NCBI RefSeq assembly: GCF_020497125.1
Contig: NC_059080.1
Span: 44,829,563-44,893,562 of the forward strand
Length of the DNA stretch: 64,000 nucleotides
Reading direction: 5' to 3'
Origin: Mauremys mutica
Taxonomy: Eukaryota > Chordata > Testudines > Geoemydidae
In this document: one piece after another, positions 1 to 9,936 of the stretch
How positions within the stretch are numbered: position 1 is the stretch's first letter
Layout: the number at the start of each line of letters is the position of its first letter
Position numbers and translations under genes: made by a program
Notes under the pieces: model-generated
Told to the model about the DNA's origin: nothing
What the model saw: only the letters and a program-made list of their open reading frames with translations
Database searches by the model: none

Positions 1-203
1 GGACGAGCCCAGGAAGGGCGGGGGGTTATTACAATCAAAATCCTGGTCTTGTCTGCCTTGGAGGCTCAGTGGTGCCTGGAGACCTAGCAAAATGGGGGCA
101 AGGCCCTTGGGGAGTGGACTGGCTTGTTGGTCAGACAGCCCGGCCCACTGGGGTCCTGGCCAGGATGGGGTGCTGGGTGCTACCACCAGACTAAATAATA
201 GGA
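1..203. other. no recognisable feature
   Basis: Moderately GC-rich sequence without a convincing frame or repeat signature that I can identify. Confidence 0.4.
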
Positions 204-290
204 ACATAGAATCAAAGAACTGTAAGGGACCTCAAGAGGTCATCTAGTCCAGTCCCCTGCATTCAAGACAGGACTAAGTATTATCTAGAC

Positions 291-1737
291 CAGGGGTTGG
301 CAACCTATGGCACCTGCTGGGGTCCCGGCCTCCAGCCCCACTCAGCCCGCTTCTCCCGCTCCCTCCTCCCCCGCCTCTTCCTCCAGCATGGTGGGTTCCT
401 GCCCCTCCTCCTCCTCTCCCTCCCTGCAGCCGAACAGCTGATGGCCCTGGAGAGGGAGCGGGAGAAGTGGAGCCGGAACCGCAGCCGCAGCGTGCTTGCT
501 GATCCAGAGAAGAGGCGGGGATGGGGTTTTGGGGAAGGAGGGTAGAATTAGGGCATATCCTCTCCAGCCCCCTGGGGTGAGCCGCTCAGGGCAGGGGGCT
601 GGAGAGGATCCCCAGGACTCCAGCCCGCACCCCCAACCCCCTGCCCTGACTCCTGAACCCCACCATGCCCCCAGCCCTCTGCCCTGAGTCCTGCATTCCC
701 TCACATCACCCAGGCCCCTGCCCTGACCCCTGCACCCCCTCACACACACCCAGCCCCCTGCCCTGACCCCTGCACCCTCCCACGACCCCAGCCCTGACTC
801 TGGCACCCCCCACACATACCCACCTCCCCCACACTCCATGCCCCAACTCCTCACATGCCCCCAGCCCTCTGCCCTGACTTCTGCACCCTTCCCACACACC
901 CCCACCCCTTTGCCCTGACTCCTGCACCCCCCACATAACCAGCCCCCCCACACCCCGTTCCCTGACTTTTGCACCTCCCACATCCCCACCCCCACCCTGA
1001 GCACCAAACGGAAGCTCCTGCACCCCCACCCCCCCATTCCCACCTGCACCCCTCACACCAAATGGGAGCTTCCCAGGTAAGTGCTCCACACTCAAACCTC
1101 CTGCCCCAACCCTGAGCCCCCTCCCTCATTCTAGCTCCTGGCCAGACCCTACACCCCAACCCCCAGCCTGCTCCTTCACTCCCACCCTCAGCTCAGTGCA
1201 GAGAGAGAGGAAGAGAATGAGCTAAAACCAGGGAGAAGGTAGGTACCCACTCTATGTGGGCAGGTCCGGGACCCTAGACCGGCAGCCGACTGAGCAGGGC
1301 TGGCAGCTGGGACCCTGGCTGGCAGGAGCTGGCGGATGGAACCCCAGACTGGCAGCGGGCTGAGCGGCAGCAGGCTGAGCTGCTCAGCCCGCTGCTGGTC
1401 TGTGGTTCTGGCTGCCGGCCCCTTGCCAGCCAGGGTCCCAGTTGCAGGCCCCGCTCAGCCCGCTGCTGGCCTAGGTGAACAGAACCACAGGCCAGCAGTG
1501 GGCTGAGCAGGCCAGCGGCATAAGATCAGTATTTTAATGTAATTTTAAATGAAGCTTCTTAAACATTTTTAAAACCTTGTTTACTTTACATACGACAATA
1601 GTTTAGATATATAATATATAGACATAGAAAGAGACCTTCTAAAAAACGTTAAAATGTCTGACTGGCACGCGAAACCTTAAATTAAAGTGAATAAATGAAG
1701 ACTTGGCACACCACTTCTGAAAGCTTGCCGACCCCTG
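291..1737. mobile_element. Non-autonomous hAT-type DNA transposon
   Basis: The ends are inverted: CAGGGGTTGGCAAC at the left and CTTGCCGACCCCTG at the right, matching at 12 of 14 positions. A perfect 8-bp target duplication, ATCTAGAC, flanks it at 283-290 and 1738-1745; this length is the hallmark of hAT transposases. The 1,447-bp body has no transposase frame. It holds a C-rich degenerate tandem region (about 600-1190), a block of inverted GC-rich segments (about 1260-1510) and an AT-rich right arm (1520-1737). It sits inside an older CR1, so it is the younger of the two. Confidence 0.9.
600..1190. repeat. C-rich degenerate minisatellite inside the hAT
   Basis: Repeated variants of 'ccctgccctgacccctgcaccccctcac' run for about 590 bases with a period near 40 and many substitutions. 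Long open frames on both strands here are by-products of the skewed composition and carry no domain. Confidence 0.7.
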
Positions 1738-1965
1738 ATCTAGACCATGTCTAACAGGTGTTTGTCCAACCTGCTCTTAAAAATCCCCAGTGATGGAGAT
1801 TCCACAACCTCCATAGGCAATTTATTCAGTGCTTAACCACTCTGGCAATTAGGAAGTTTTTCCTAATGTCCAACCTAAACCTCCTTGCTGCAATTTAAGC
1901 CCATGGCTTCTTGTCCTATCCTCAGAGGCTCAGAAGAATAATTTTTCTCCCTCCTCCTTGTAACA

Positions 1966-4900
1966 ACATAGTCACTTGGTTAACATTGCCAAGAAACTGA
2001 CAGCTGGTACTGGAGGCCTTGGCACAGATTGCACACCGCTCCCAGGGCAGGTTTCCTCCCAGCCATCCCAGGGAGAGCAGACTTGCAGTTGCTGATATCT
2101 CTGAGGAGGAAGAAGAAGAGACCAAACTCACAGCCCCTCCGCTCCACCAAGGACATCAGTCACTTTTCGAAATACTCTTCCCTTTTGCCTGCACAGCAGG
2201 GGTGAGCCCCTGGCAGGCTGTCTGCGGGGCACTGGTGACTGGCTGACATGGCAGGGCAAGGCCTCAAGTCATCTACTCCCCAGCCAACTGTGAGCGCCCA
2301 GGGAATGCCCACACCTCTGGCATTCTTACTTGGTGCAAATGGCTGCCTGGGCTGGTGCAGAACTAGCACAAAGCAAGCCCAAGTGAGCCCCTCTGCACCG
2401 TGCCCCTCCCCATAATACAGTGCTTCAGTCTAGACTCAAGGGAGGAGTTGGAGCTAATCAAGGGGAAGGGCTAGAGGCCTTGGCTACAGAAATATTGGGT
2501 AAGCTTCCCCATCTCAATCCTGTGATGCCACTCAGTAGCCCCCACTGTGGTTTCAGACCCAGGCTTCCCCCACAGCTCTGCTGAGTCGCATTCCCGCCCT
2601 GGCTAGTCCTCAGGAAAGTGGGAAAAGCAATGCCCCAGAAACCCTTTCTCCAATGTCAGGAACTGTGCAGGAGCCTGGGCCCAAGCAGCTAGGCTCCTGG
2701 CCCTTCTCTGGATGGCACATTGCAGTGGCCCCCTGTCCAGAACCTAAGTGCTGCTGGTGGTCTAGCGTGGCAGGCTCATTCTGGCTGTGCCAGTGCGTAC
2801 ATGCAAATGGTGTTTTACAGCCCATCTAAAAAGCCAAAGGCCAGCTCTGGCCAGCTCGCCCCTCTTCCTCCATTGCATCCCTCCTGTTTCCTGCCACTGA
2901 CGCAGCCGTGTGGGGAATCGGGCCCTGGCAACTGTGCAGATTGGATCTGGGTTCAGGCTGGACCCTGCTGGAAGCCCTGGCCCAGCTTGCCTTGGAATGC
3001 TTCCCAAACTGGTTGGCCCGCTCCTGCCTGGGTTGGAAACATGCTCAGCTGTGCATAGAAGCTTTGGGATGCTCGAAGGTGTTGGAGCCCTGCTAACATC
3101 TGCCCCATGGCTGCACCATTACTAAGGTAGCCAAACACCCACAGGGGACTGGGCCTCAGGCTGTGCAAGCTGATCCTTTCTCCTCCTTTGCTGGTTGGGG
3201 AGTGAAGGGCACCTGGAGGGGAGACACCAGTACAGCAGAGAGGGAGAGTTGTCCCTACGTGCAGTAGGATTCCAGACACCCCTTGGGCTGCTGTAGTCTC
3301 TGGCCGGGACCTGCCTGCAATGGCCTATGCATGTGACAGACCCTAGCACTGGCTCCCACAGGTGCTGATGTCAACTCTGGGTGCAAACCCCAACACTCGT
3401 TCCACAGCTCGTGCTTTTTGCCCAGTATTTCAAATGAACCAAATCAGGAAACCCAGGCTTGCTTCTGGTGGGCCTGGAGCTGACTGTCACAAACCAGCCT
3501 ACGCTTCATGGCCTTTCAGCATCCCAAGCGTGGGATGGCTGGGAAAGAAACCAGGTCTGCACAGTGCATAACGTCCAGCACACAGTGCATCACAAGTGGC
3601 AGGGAGCTCAAATCAGCACCCAGATGCACACTGGCATTGCAGCGTGATGTGTCTGTGAAGACAGAGAAACCCAGACAATATAGGTGCTCCCTGCAGTGCA
3701 TTCCTGGGGCTGTTTGCTCTCAGTCCCATTTAATGAGGCTTTGTATATTAATGAAGGGCCAGAGGAGTGTTGTACAGTCCAGTAGCACAGAGAAAACTTC
3801 CGAGGTCTCTCCCCTTCCTTACCCTTGCCCTAGAAGCCTCAGCAGCCCTATCTCGGAGGGCTCCAATGCCAGCAGCAGCTCCACTCCCATGGGCTTGGTT
3901 GGCTCATGAGCAGCCGGGGGTTGGCTCCCAGAGAAAGTCAGTTTGGTGTAGAAAGAGGACAGAGTTTCAGCCACAGAGGAGCCTCAGCTAGTGCCAGTGA
4001 CAGCCAGAGAATGCCTGTCACCCCAGCAGGGCCCTGGCAACGATGGCTTGGCCAAAGCTACAGCACTGTGGTTTACCCGGGAGTACCAGTCCTGCCATCA
4101 CTCCCCACAGCTGCCAACACTGAGCTGGGCACAGCACAGCTCCCATGCCGCAGGGTGATGGCCTGCTCACTGCTGCTTATTGCACAGGGGTGCTTGGTCG
4201 GAGCTTTGCCCATGAAGATGGGTGAGGTGGGCGGCATGTTGAGTCAGTTCCCAGCGGCCTTACACTGAGGGTGAGCCTGCAAGGAGCTAGCAATGCTCCC
4301 ACTCCTGCTCCAACTCTGAAATTATGGATCTCTTCCCTGGCTGGGACACTCTGGTCCAGTACTGCCCCTAGATGCTGCCTTGCCGCAGGGAGACACCTGT
4401 CCACCACAGGGCAGAGTGTATATTTCAGGAGCACCTACAGGGTAGCACATAGCACTGAGCATGCATCGCATCGCAAGGGAGGGTGTCTCAAATCAGCATT
4501 GCACCAGCATCTGTATTCATGCAGACAGATTACCATGGATCGAGGCAGCTCACCCAGCCAGCAGAGAGAACGACTGCCTGCAGCATCGCTCTGCGCTCCC
4601 ACATGATCATGCACCTGGCTCTTCCTGTCCCTAGCACTGCTCCAAAAGGACTGTGTTACATCCAAGGGACTGGGCTATGGAGCAAATCCAGGCAGAAGGA
4701 GGTTGGGCTAGAGCTAGGGGGGAAGAGCTGGCTCAGGTGAGCTGACAGGAGATAGGGATCAACGTGCTTGTTAAGGCATGCAGAGCTAATCCCACATTGT
4801 TCTGTGCTTGGAAATGCACCTGACTCAGGCCCAGCCCTCAGCTGGCCCTGTGGGGGACAATGGGGAAGGAGAGCAATGGAACACAAGCCATGGCTTGTGT

Positions 4901-5099
4901 GAGACATGTGTGTTTGCCAGGCAAAGCCAGGGCGGAGGAGAAAGGGACAAACCAGGTTGATCCAGGAAGGAGGCAGCAGGAGGCAGGCACCAGGACTGAT
5001 GATGGGGATAGCAGCAACAGAACAAGGACTTGCGTCCCCTAGCGGCAGATGGGATTCCTGCAGCCATTTCCCATAAGGGTTTGTTGGTTTTATTTCTAG
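1966..5099. other. 3.1 kb without a recognised element or gene
   Basis: Mixed-composition sequence with only short frames that show no domain, no good splice context and no similarity that I recognise. It is the longest stretch in the first 10 kb that looks unique, and could be intron or intergenic DNA. A weakly conserved exon cannot be excluded by eye. Confidence 0.4.
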
Positions 5100-5345
5100 T
5101 TCTATTCCAATAGAATCAAGATGCCCCACCCAAGAGTAGCACCCTTTGTGCTGGGTGCTGTGCAGACACAGAATAAGAGACAGTCCTGCCCTGACAACCT
5201 TACAAACCCATTAGACAAGACGGATAAAGGAAAGACCATGTTGCAGATGGGGAAACTGAGGCACAGGGCGGCACTGGGACGTGCCCAAGGTTGCCCAGGG
5301 AGCATGTGGCAGAGCCAGGCTCTGAATGCAGTTCTCCTGCACCCT
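5100..5345 (+). repeat. MIR/CORE-type SINE relic
   Basis: Contains 'cagatggggaaactgaggcacagg', then 'cccaaggttgcccagg' and 'ggcagagccaggctctgaa', the conserved core and 3' part of MIR-like tRNA-derived SINEs of amniotes. It is diverged and has no visible target duplication, as expected for an ancient family. Confidence 0.6.
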
Positions 5346-5509
5346 CATCCACTACAGTCTCCCTTTAACTGTGACTTGGCCCAGACACTGCCTGGCTTGT
5401 CCAACCTGCCCAGCCCCATACAGCAGCAGGGCACGGTACATTATGGCACCAGTGCTTCAACTACAACTCTGGGAGACCAAAGAGGCATCTTCTGACTGGG
5501 ACGAAGGAG

Positions 5510-5706
5510 GGAGGGATAGCTCAGTGGTTTGAGCATTGGCCTCCTAAACCCAGGATTGTGAGTTCAATTAGGGAACTGGGGTAAAAATCAATTAGGCCAT
5601 TTAGGGAACTGGGGTAAAAATCTGTCTGGGGATTTGCCCTCCTTTGAGCAGGGGGTTGGACTAGATGACCTCCTGAGGTCCCTTCCAATTGTAATATGCT
5701 ATGATT
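5510..5706 (+). mobile_element. tRNA-derived tortoise SINE with CR1 tail
   Basis: The head has a tRNA-like Pol III box A (TAGCTCAGTGG, 5517-5527) and a decayed box B (GTTCAATTA near 5562, lacking the final C of the consensus). The tail (GGTTGGACTAGATGACCTCCTGAGGTCCC) is the CR1 3' end, as in the tortoise Pol III SINE family that borrows CR1 machinery. A 24-base stretch around 'agggaactggggtaaaaatc' is duplicated in tandem at 5569-5622. This family was described from cryptodire turtles and is the best taxonomic marker here. Confidence 0.85.
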
Positions 5707-6355
5707 TGAAGATGCCACCTGACCTGGTTGTGGCAGGGAGGCCCTGCCAGGGAGGCAAGATGTTAAGTATAAAATCAGTCCCTGTTTCTTGTGCACGTGC
5801 TGCATGAGTTCCGCCTGACGCCCCGTGGCTGTCACATTGCTAAAGGGATGACTTACTGTCATGTGCCTCTCCGGCCTGTGGGGAAGGAGCGGGAGGCAGA
5901 GCGGGGGGCCTGGAAGAGACAACAGTCAGTAAACCACAGCAGGAACTTGTGGTCTGGTGTGAGGCTGCTGCACACGACAGGGTCCTAGGAATCCGAGACA
6001 GCTCAGGCTGGTTCAGGTCCCCTTCACCCCACTCCCCCAGCAGGCTGGTCACAAGGGCTGGGTGGGTCCCCTTGTACTACCCCCCTTGTGATGGAAAGAG
6101 ACTCAGCTGGCGCTGTCCAGTGGGACGGAGAAGCAGCTGCTGGTCACTGCAGCTCCCAGCCCACCCTTGGCCATGCTGCAGAGCCCCTGTCACTGGCTGG
6201 GGCCAGGGGAAGGCCAGAGGAAGCACAAGAAGCTCCACAGAAGAGCCGCGGTGGAGCATGCAGGAGGCTTTGGGAAGGGGTGATGAGGAAGCAGCAAGAG
6301 CCATTCAGGGTCATATGTGATGTACCTGCTCTCTGAGAGGAAGGAGGGAGGGGCT
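5707..6355. other. no recognised element
   Basis: GC-moderate sequence with overlapping short frames on both strands and no motif that I recognise. Confidence 0.35.
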
Positions 6356-6359
6356 TGTG

Positions 6360-6660
6360 GCGAAGGCACTGGGCTGGGACCCTGGAGATTTGGCTCAGTT
6401 CCTGGCTGTGCCACAGCCTCCCTGGATGACCTCGGGGAAGTCAGTCAATCTCGACTCCTTAGTTCCCATCTATACAGCGGGGTTCAACTCTTCCTTTCTC
6501 CCATCTACTGCCTGCCTTGTCTGTTCAGACCGTGAGCTCTGTGGGCAGGTATTGTGTCATGTGATTGGGTAGGTGCCCCTAGGAGCCCATCGCTGCCCCC
6601 GCTCTGGGGGCACTTACCTTAAACACATTATTACTAAATAACAACTGTCACAATGCTGCT
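6360..6660 (+). repeat. MIR-like tRNA-derived SINE relic
   Basis: Shows the sequence order 'ggctgtgccacagcctccctggatgacctcggggaagtcagtcaatctc ... cagaccgtgagctctgtgggcagg', diverged from the widespread amniote SINE that reads 'tgaccttgggcaagtcac ... tgtaagctctttggggcagg'. Both tRNA-side and 3' parts are present. Confidence 0.55.
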
Positions 6661-6689
6661 ACCATGAGGCCACTCAATGCACACCCCAG

Positions 6690-6850
6690 CCCCGTGCTGT
6701 CGGTGCAGCAGCCTCCATCTTCACAGCACTGTGCAAATACAAACAAACACACCCCCACATTCCCAATACCCAAGGCACAGATGAGCAAACTGAGGCACGG
6801 AGATTTGCCCCAGAGCCAGTGTCAGCACTGAGCTCAGAGTACGGGGTTCC
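6690..6850 (+). repeat. MIR-like SINE fragment
   Basis: Carries 'cacagatgagcaaactgaggcacggagatttgcccc', the MIR core, with little else preserved. Confidence 0.5.
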
Positions 6851-7353
6851 TGGCTACCATAAAAGGAAAAAGATATAGATGAGAGCCAGAATTGGTTAAA
6901 TGGAATCAGTTACATACCAGGCCTGCACAACTCGTAAAGCGGCGAGGGCCATATTACTCCAAAGAAAACAGCTGAGGGCTGAACCCCACCGGCCCCACCG
7001 AACCCCCCCCCAGTGCCGCCGAAACACACCCCCAATGCTGCCCAGCCCCCCCAAAACACAACCCCCCCCCAGCACCGCCCACCCTGCGAAAACAACCCCA
7101 CCCTCCCCAGCGCCGCCCGCCCTGCAGAAACAAACCCTCCTTCCCCAGCGCCACCCCGCTGAAACAGCGGTATTGAACCTTGGTAATATGTTATAGCGGG
7201 CCCCTAAGGTAGTATAGTTAAGGTAAAAGAAAAATGTCTTTTTTCTAGAAGTAGAATAAGATCTTCCCCCCACTTTGTAATCAATTGCCCTGTTGAATGA
7301 ACGAGGTGTGAATGAGAAAGGCATGGAAGGCAGCACCTCCAGACGGCTGCAAC

Positions 7354-7839
7354 CAGGGCCAGCTCCAGACACCAGCCTACCAAGCACGTGCTTGGGGCAG
7401 CACCTTGGTATGGGGCAGCCCTCGGGGTTTGTTTTTGTTTTTTTTGGTTCGGCCGGGCGGCGCTGGGGGGAGGCGGGGCTTGGGAGGCATGGTGCCGTGC
7501 TGGAGGGGCGGGGACTTGGGCGGTGCGGCACTCGGCGGGGGCGGGCTTCAGCGGCGCTCAGGGGGGCAGGGACTTGCGCAGCACGACGCGACGCTCGGGG
7601 GGGCGGGGACTTGGGCGGCGCAGTGCGGTGCTCGGGAGGGGTGGGGACTTGGGTGGCGCGATGCGACGCTTGGGGGGGCAGGGGACTTGAGCGGCACAAC
7701 GCGACGCTCGGGGGGGCGGGGGACTTGGGCAGCACGACGTGACACTCGGGGATGCGGGGGACTTGGGCGGCATGATGCTCGGGGGCGGGGACTGGGGCGA
7801 CGCGACGCTCGGGGGACAAAAATGTTAGAGCCAGCCCTG
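7354..7839. mobile_element. Nested small hAT with perfect 8-bp duplication
   Basis: Starts CAGGGCCAGCTCCAG and ends ATGTTAGAGCCAGCCCTG (imperfect inverted ends). It is flanked by GCTGCAAC at 7346-7353 and 7840-7847. The left end 'caccagcctaccaagcacgtgcttggggcagcacc' places it in the same family as the elements at 13.7 kb and 29.5 kb. Its centre is a GC-rich tandem array. It lies wholly inside the larger TIR element, so it inserted later. Confidence 0.9.
7480..7825 (+). repeat. GC-rich tandem array in nested hAT
   Basis: About nine imperfect units of roughly 33-38 bases built on 'gggggcggggacttgggcggc' plus 'gcgacgcgacgctcg'. Open frames of 150-190 codons run through it on both strands but encode Gly/Ala/Arg or Pro/Ser/Arg low-complexity peptides only. 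Confidence 0.8.
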
Positions 7840-9215
7840 GCTGCAACCCTTGGAGAGGGGACGGGAGCCAGACCAGATCAGTAGAACAGGTCAACCACCG
7901 ACTCGTAGCTCGCCTTCTCAGCCCCACACCCCCCGTTCACCTCCTCAGCCCCCCTTCCCCGCTGCCGGCTCACCTGCCCCCCCACTTGCCTCCTCAGCCC
8001 CCCTTCCCCCACCATCGGCTCACCCGCCCCCCGCCACTGCCCGCCTGCTTGCCTCCTCAGACCCCCACTCCCCCCGGCTCACCTGGCCCACCCCCGCTCA
8101 ACTTCTCAGCCCCCTCTCCCCGGCTCTCATACTCACCCCCTGCCACTGCCCGCCCGCTCGCCTCCTCAGTCTCCCACCCCCCTGGCCAGTGATGAGCTGC
8201 CAAAATCTTAACAACCGGTTCCCTCCTCACCCCACAAGGGGGTCGTGGCCTGCCCCTGCCCCCTGGGACTCCTGCCCCATCCAACCCCCCACGTTCCTTG
8301 ACACCCCGCCGGGACCCTTGCCCCGTCCACCCCCCTTCCCTGTCCCCTGACTGCTCCCAGCCACCCCATCCAACCCCTCCTCTCATTCCTGATGGCCCGC
8401 CCTGGGACCCCTGCCCCATCTAGCCACCCCTTCTCCCTGTCCCCTCACCATCCCTGGAACCCCTGCCCCTAACTGCCCACCACCACCCCATCCATCCTCC
8501 CCTTCCTTCCTGATGGCCCCCCCCAAGACCCTTGCCCCCATTCAACCCCCCTGTTCCCCACCCTCTGACCACTCCAACCCCTATCCACCCCCCCCAAACT
8601 CCCCTGCCCCCTATCCAACCCCCCGTTCCCTGCCCCCTATCCAACCCCTGCCCCCCCCCGCTCCCTAACCACGCTGCCTGGAGGTGGCTGGTGGCGCTAC
8701 AGCCACGCCGCTCGGCTGGAGCTGGGCCACGCCGCCACGCAGCGCCTGGAGCTCACAGCCCCCATGCTTCCCGTGAATCAGCTGTTTGTGTGGGAAGCCT
8801 GGGAGGGCTGAGAAGCAAGCAGCAGCTTCGCACTCAGGCCCTGAGAGGCAGAGGCGGAGTGGAGGTGAGCTGGGGAGGGGAGTGGTTCCCTTGTGCGCCC
8901 CCCCCCAGCCCCAGCTCACCTCAGCTCCGTCTCCGCCTCGCTGGGCCTGAGCGCGAAGCCGCCACACCGCTTCGCTGCCCTCCCAGGCTTCCCATGCGAA
9001 CAGCTGATTCGCAGGAAGTGGGGGGGGGAGAAGTGGGGCGGAGCGTTCAGGGGAGGAGGCGGACCGGTGGTGAGCCCACCCGCTTGCATCCTCAGCCCCC
9101 CTCCCTCACCCGCCACTTGCCTACTCACCCCCCCCCGCCCGCATGGGCTGCACAGTGAGCCCACGCGGGCTGCATGCGGCCCGCGGGCTATATGTTGTGC
9201 AGGCCTGACATACAG

Positions 9216-9725
9216 TAATGGCAAAGTTCTTGGTTCAGGCTTGTAGTACTGGTGGAATAAACTGCAGGCTCAAATCAAGCCTCTGGAGTACATCCACAGC
9301 TGGGATGGGTCATTCAATCCGTAGTTCAAAGCTTCAGTTTGTAGCAAAGTCCCTCCAGAGGTATGAAGCAGGATTGAAGACAAGATGGAGGAGCTGGAGC
9401 AGCTTTTTATAGTCTCTTGCCATGTGGTCTCTGCTTTCTTTGTCCCGAAGACAAGCTGTCCATCACATGGCATGGAAAAACCTCAGAGTTCTGTCCATAG
9501 GCATGTCTCTGCATACCTTGCTCAGTCACAAGGTGTATCTGCCTTCTTTCAGTGGGTCAGTTGTATAGCTGATGATCCTTAATGGGCCATCAAGCAGGCT
9601 AGGCAGAGCTGACACCAACTTGTCTGGGGTGTCACCCAGAAGCATAGCTCACCTTTGAACTACAGACAGTAGAGAGCCAATACTTATAACTTTAAATACA
9701 AAAATGATACATACATACAGATAGC
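9216..9725. repeat. Unclassified interspersed-repeat-like block
   Basis: Ends in 'tacaaaaatgatacatacatacagatagcataatcat', which resembles 'tacaagaatgatacattcatacaaatagg' near 14800. The two stretches therefore appear to be related copies of one interspersed family, possibly an LTR. No coding capacity is seen. Confidence 0.45.
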
Positions 9726-9936
9726 ATAATCATAGAATCATAGAATATCAGGGTTGGAAGGGACCTCAGGAGGTCATCTAGTCCAACCCTCTGCTCAAAG
9801 CAGGACCAATTCCCAACTAAATCATCCCAGCCTGACCTTAAAAACCTCTAAGGAAGGAGAGTCCACCACCTCCCTAGGTAACCCATTCCAGTGCTTCACC
9901 ACTCTCTGAGTGAAAAAGTTTTTCCTAATATCCAAC

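Larger units (their letters stand above)
204..1965 (-). mobile_element. CR1 LINE 3' end, split by a hAT insertion
   Basis: The plus strand shows the reverse complement of a CR1 3' terminus: AGAATCAAAGAACTG, then GACCTCAAGAGGTCATCTAGTCC, running into the C-terminal ORF2 region. The element is interrupted after position 290 and resumes at 1746 in the same orientation, where the typical 'ccaacctaaacctcc' stretch follows. Only the last few hundred bases of the LINE are present, so it is 5'-truncated as most CR1 copies are. The far edge near 1965 is approximate because similarity fades. Confidence 0.8.
6918..9207. mobile_element. Large non-autonomous TIR transposon (hAT-like)
   Basis: The termini are exact 14-bp inverted repeats, CAGGCCTGCACAAC, at 6918 and ending at 9207. 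The flanks share only 6 bp (ACATAC at 6912-6917 and 9208-9213), shorter than the usual 8-bp hAT duplication, so the superfamily is an inference from the CAG-type end. The 2.29 kb body contains a C-rich low-complexity left arm (6960-7160), an AT-rich block (7190-7290), a nested hAT (7354-7839), long C-rich tracts (7915-8660) and two similar GC blocks near 8690-8960 and 8900-9150. There is no transposase. Confidence 0.75.

Noticed and set aside
342..1159. Overlapping frames of 100-235 codons on the minus strand
   Set aside because: They lie in the C-rich tandem region of a hAT and encode Gly/Trp/Cys/Val low-complexity peptides without a domain.
5517..5570. tRNA gene
   Set aside because: Box A and a decayed box B are present but no cloverleaf closes, and the 3' part is a CR1 tail: it is a SINE.
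7480..7825. Regular repeats considered as a CRISPR array
   Set aside because: Units are contiguous and imperfect with no unique spacers; vertebrate minisatellite in a transposon.
6896..7927. 343-codon minus-strand frame and opposite 149-190-codon frames
   Set aside because: GC-rich array of the nested hAT; Pro/Ser/Arg and Gly/Ala/Arg bias. The frame spans two element boundaries.
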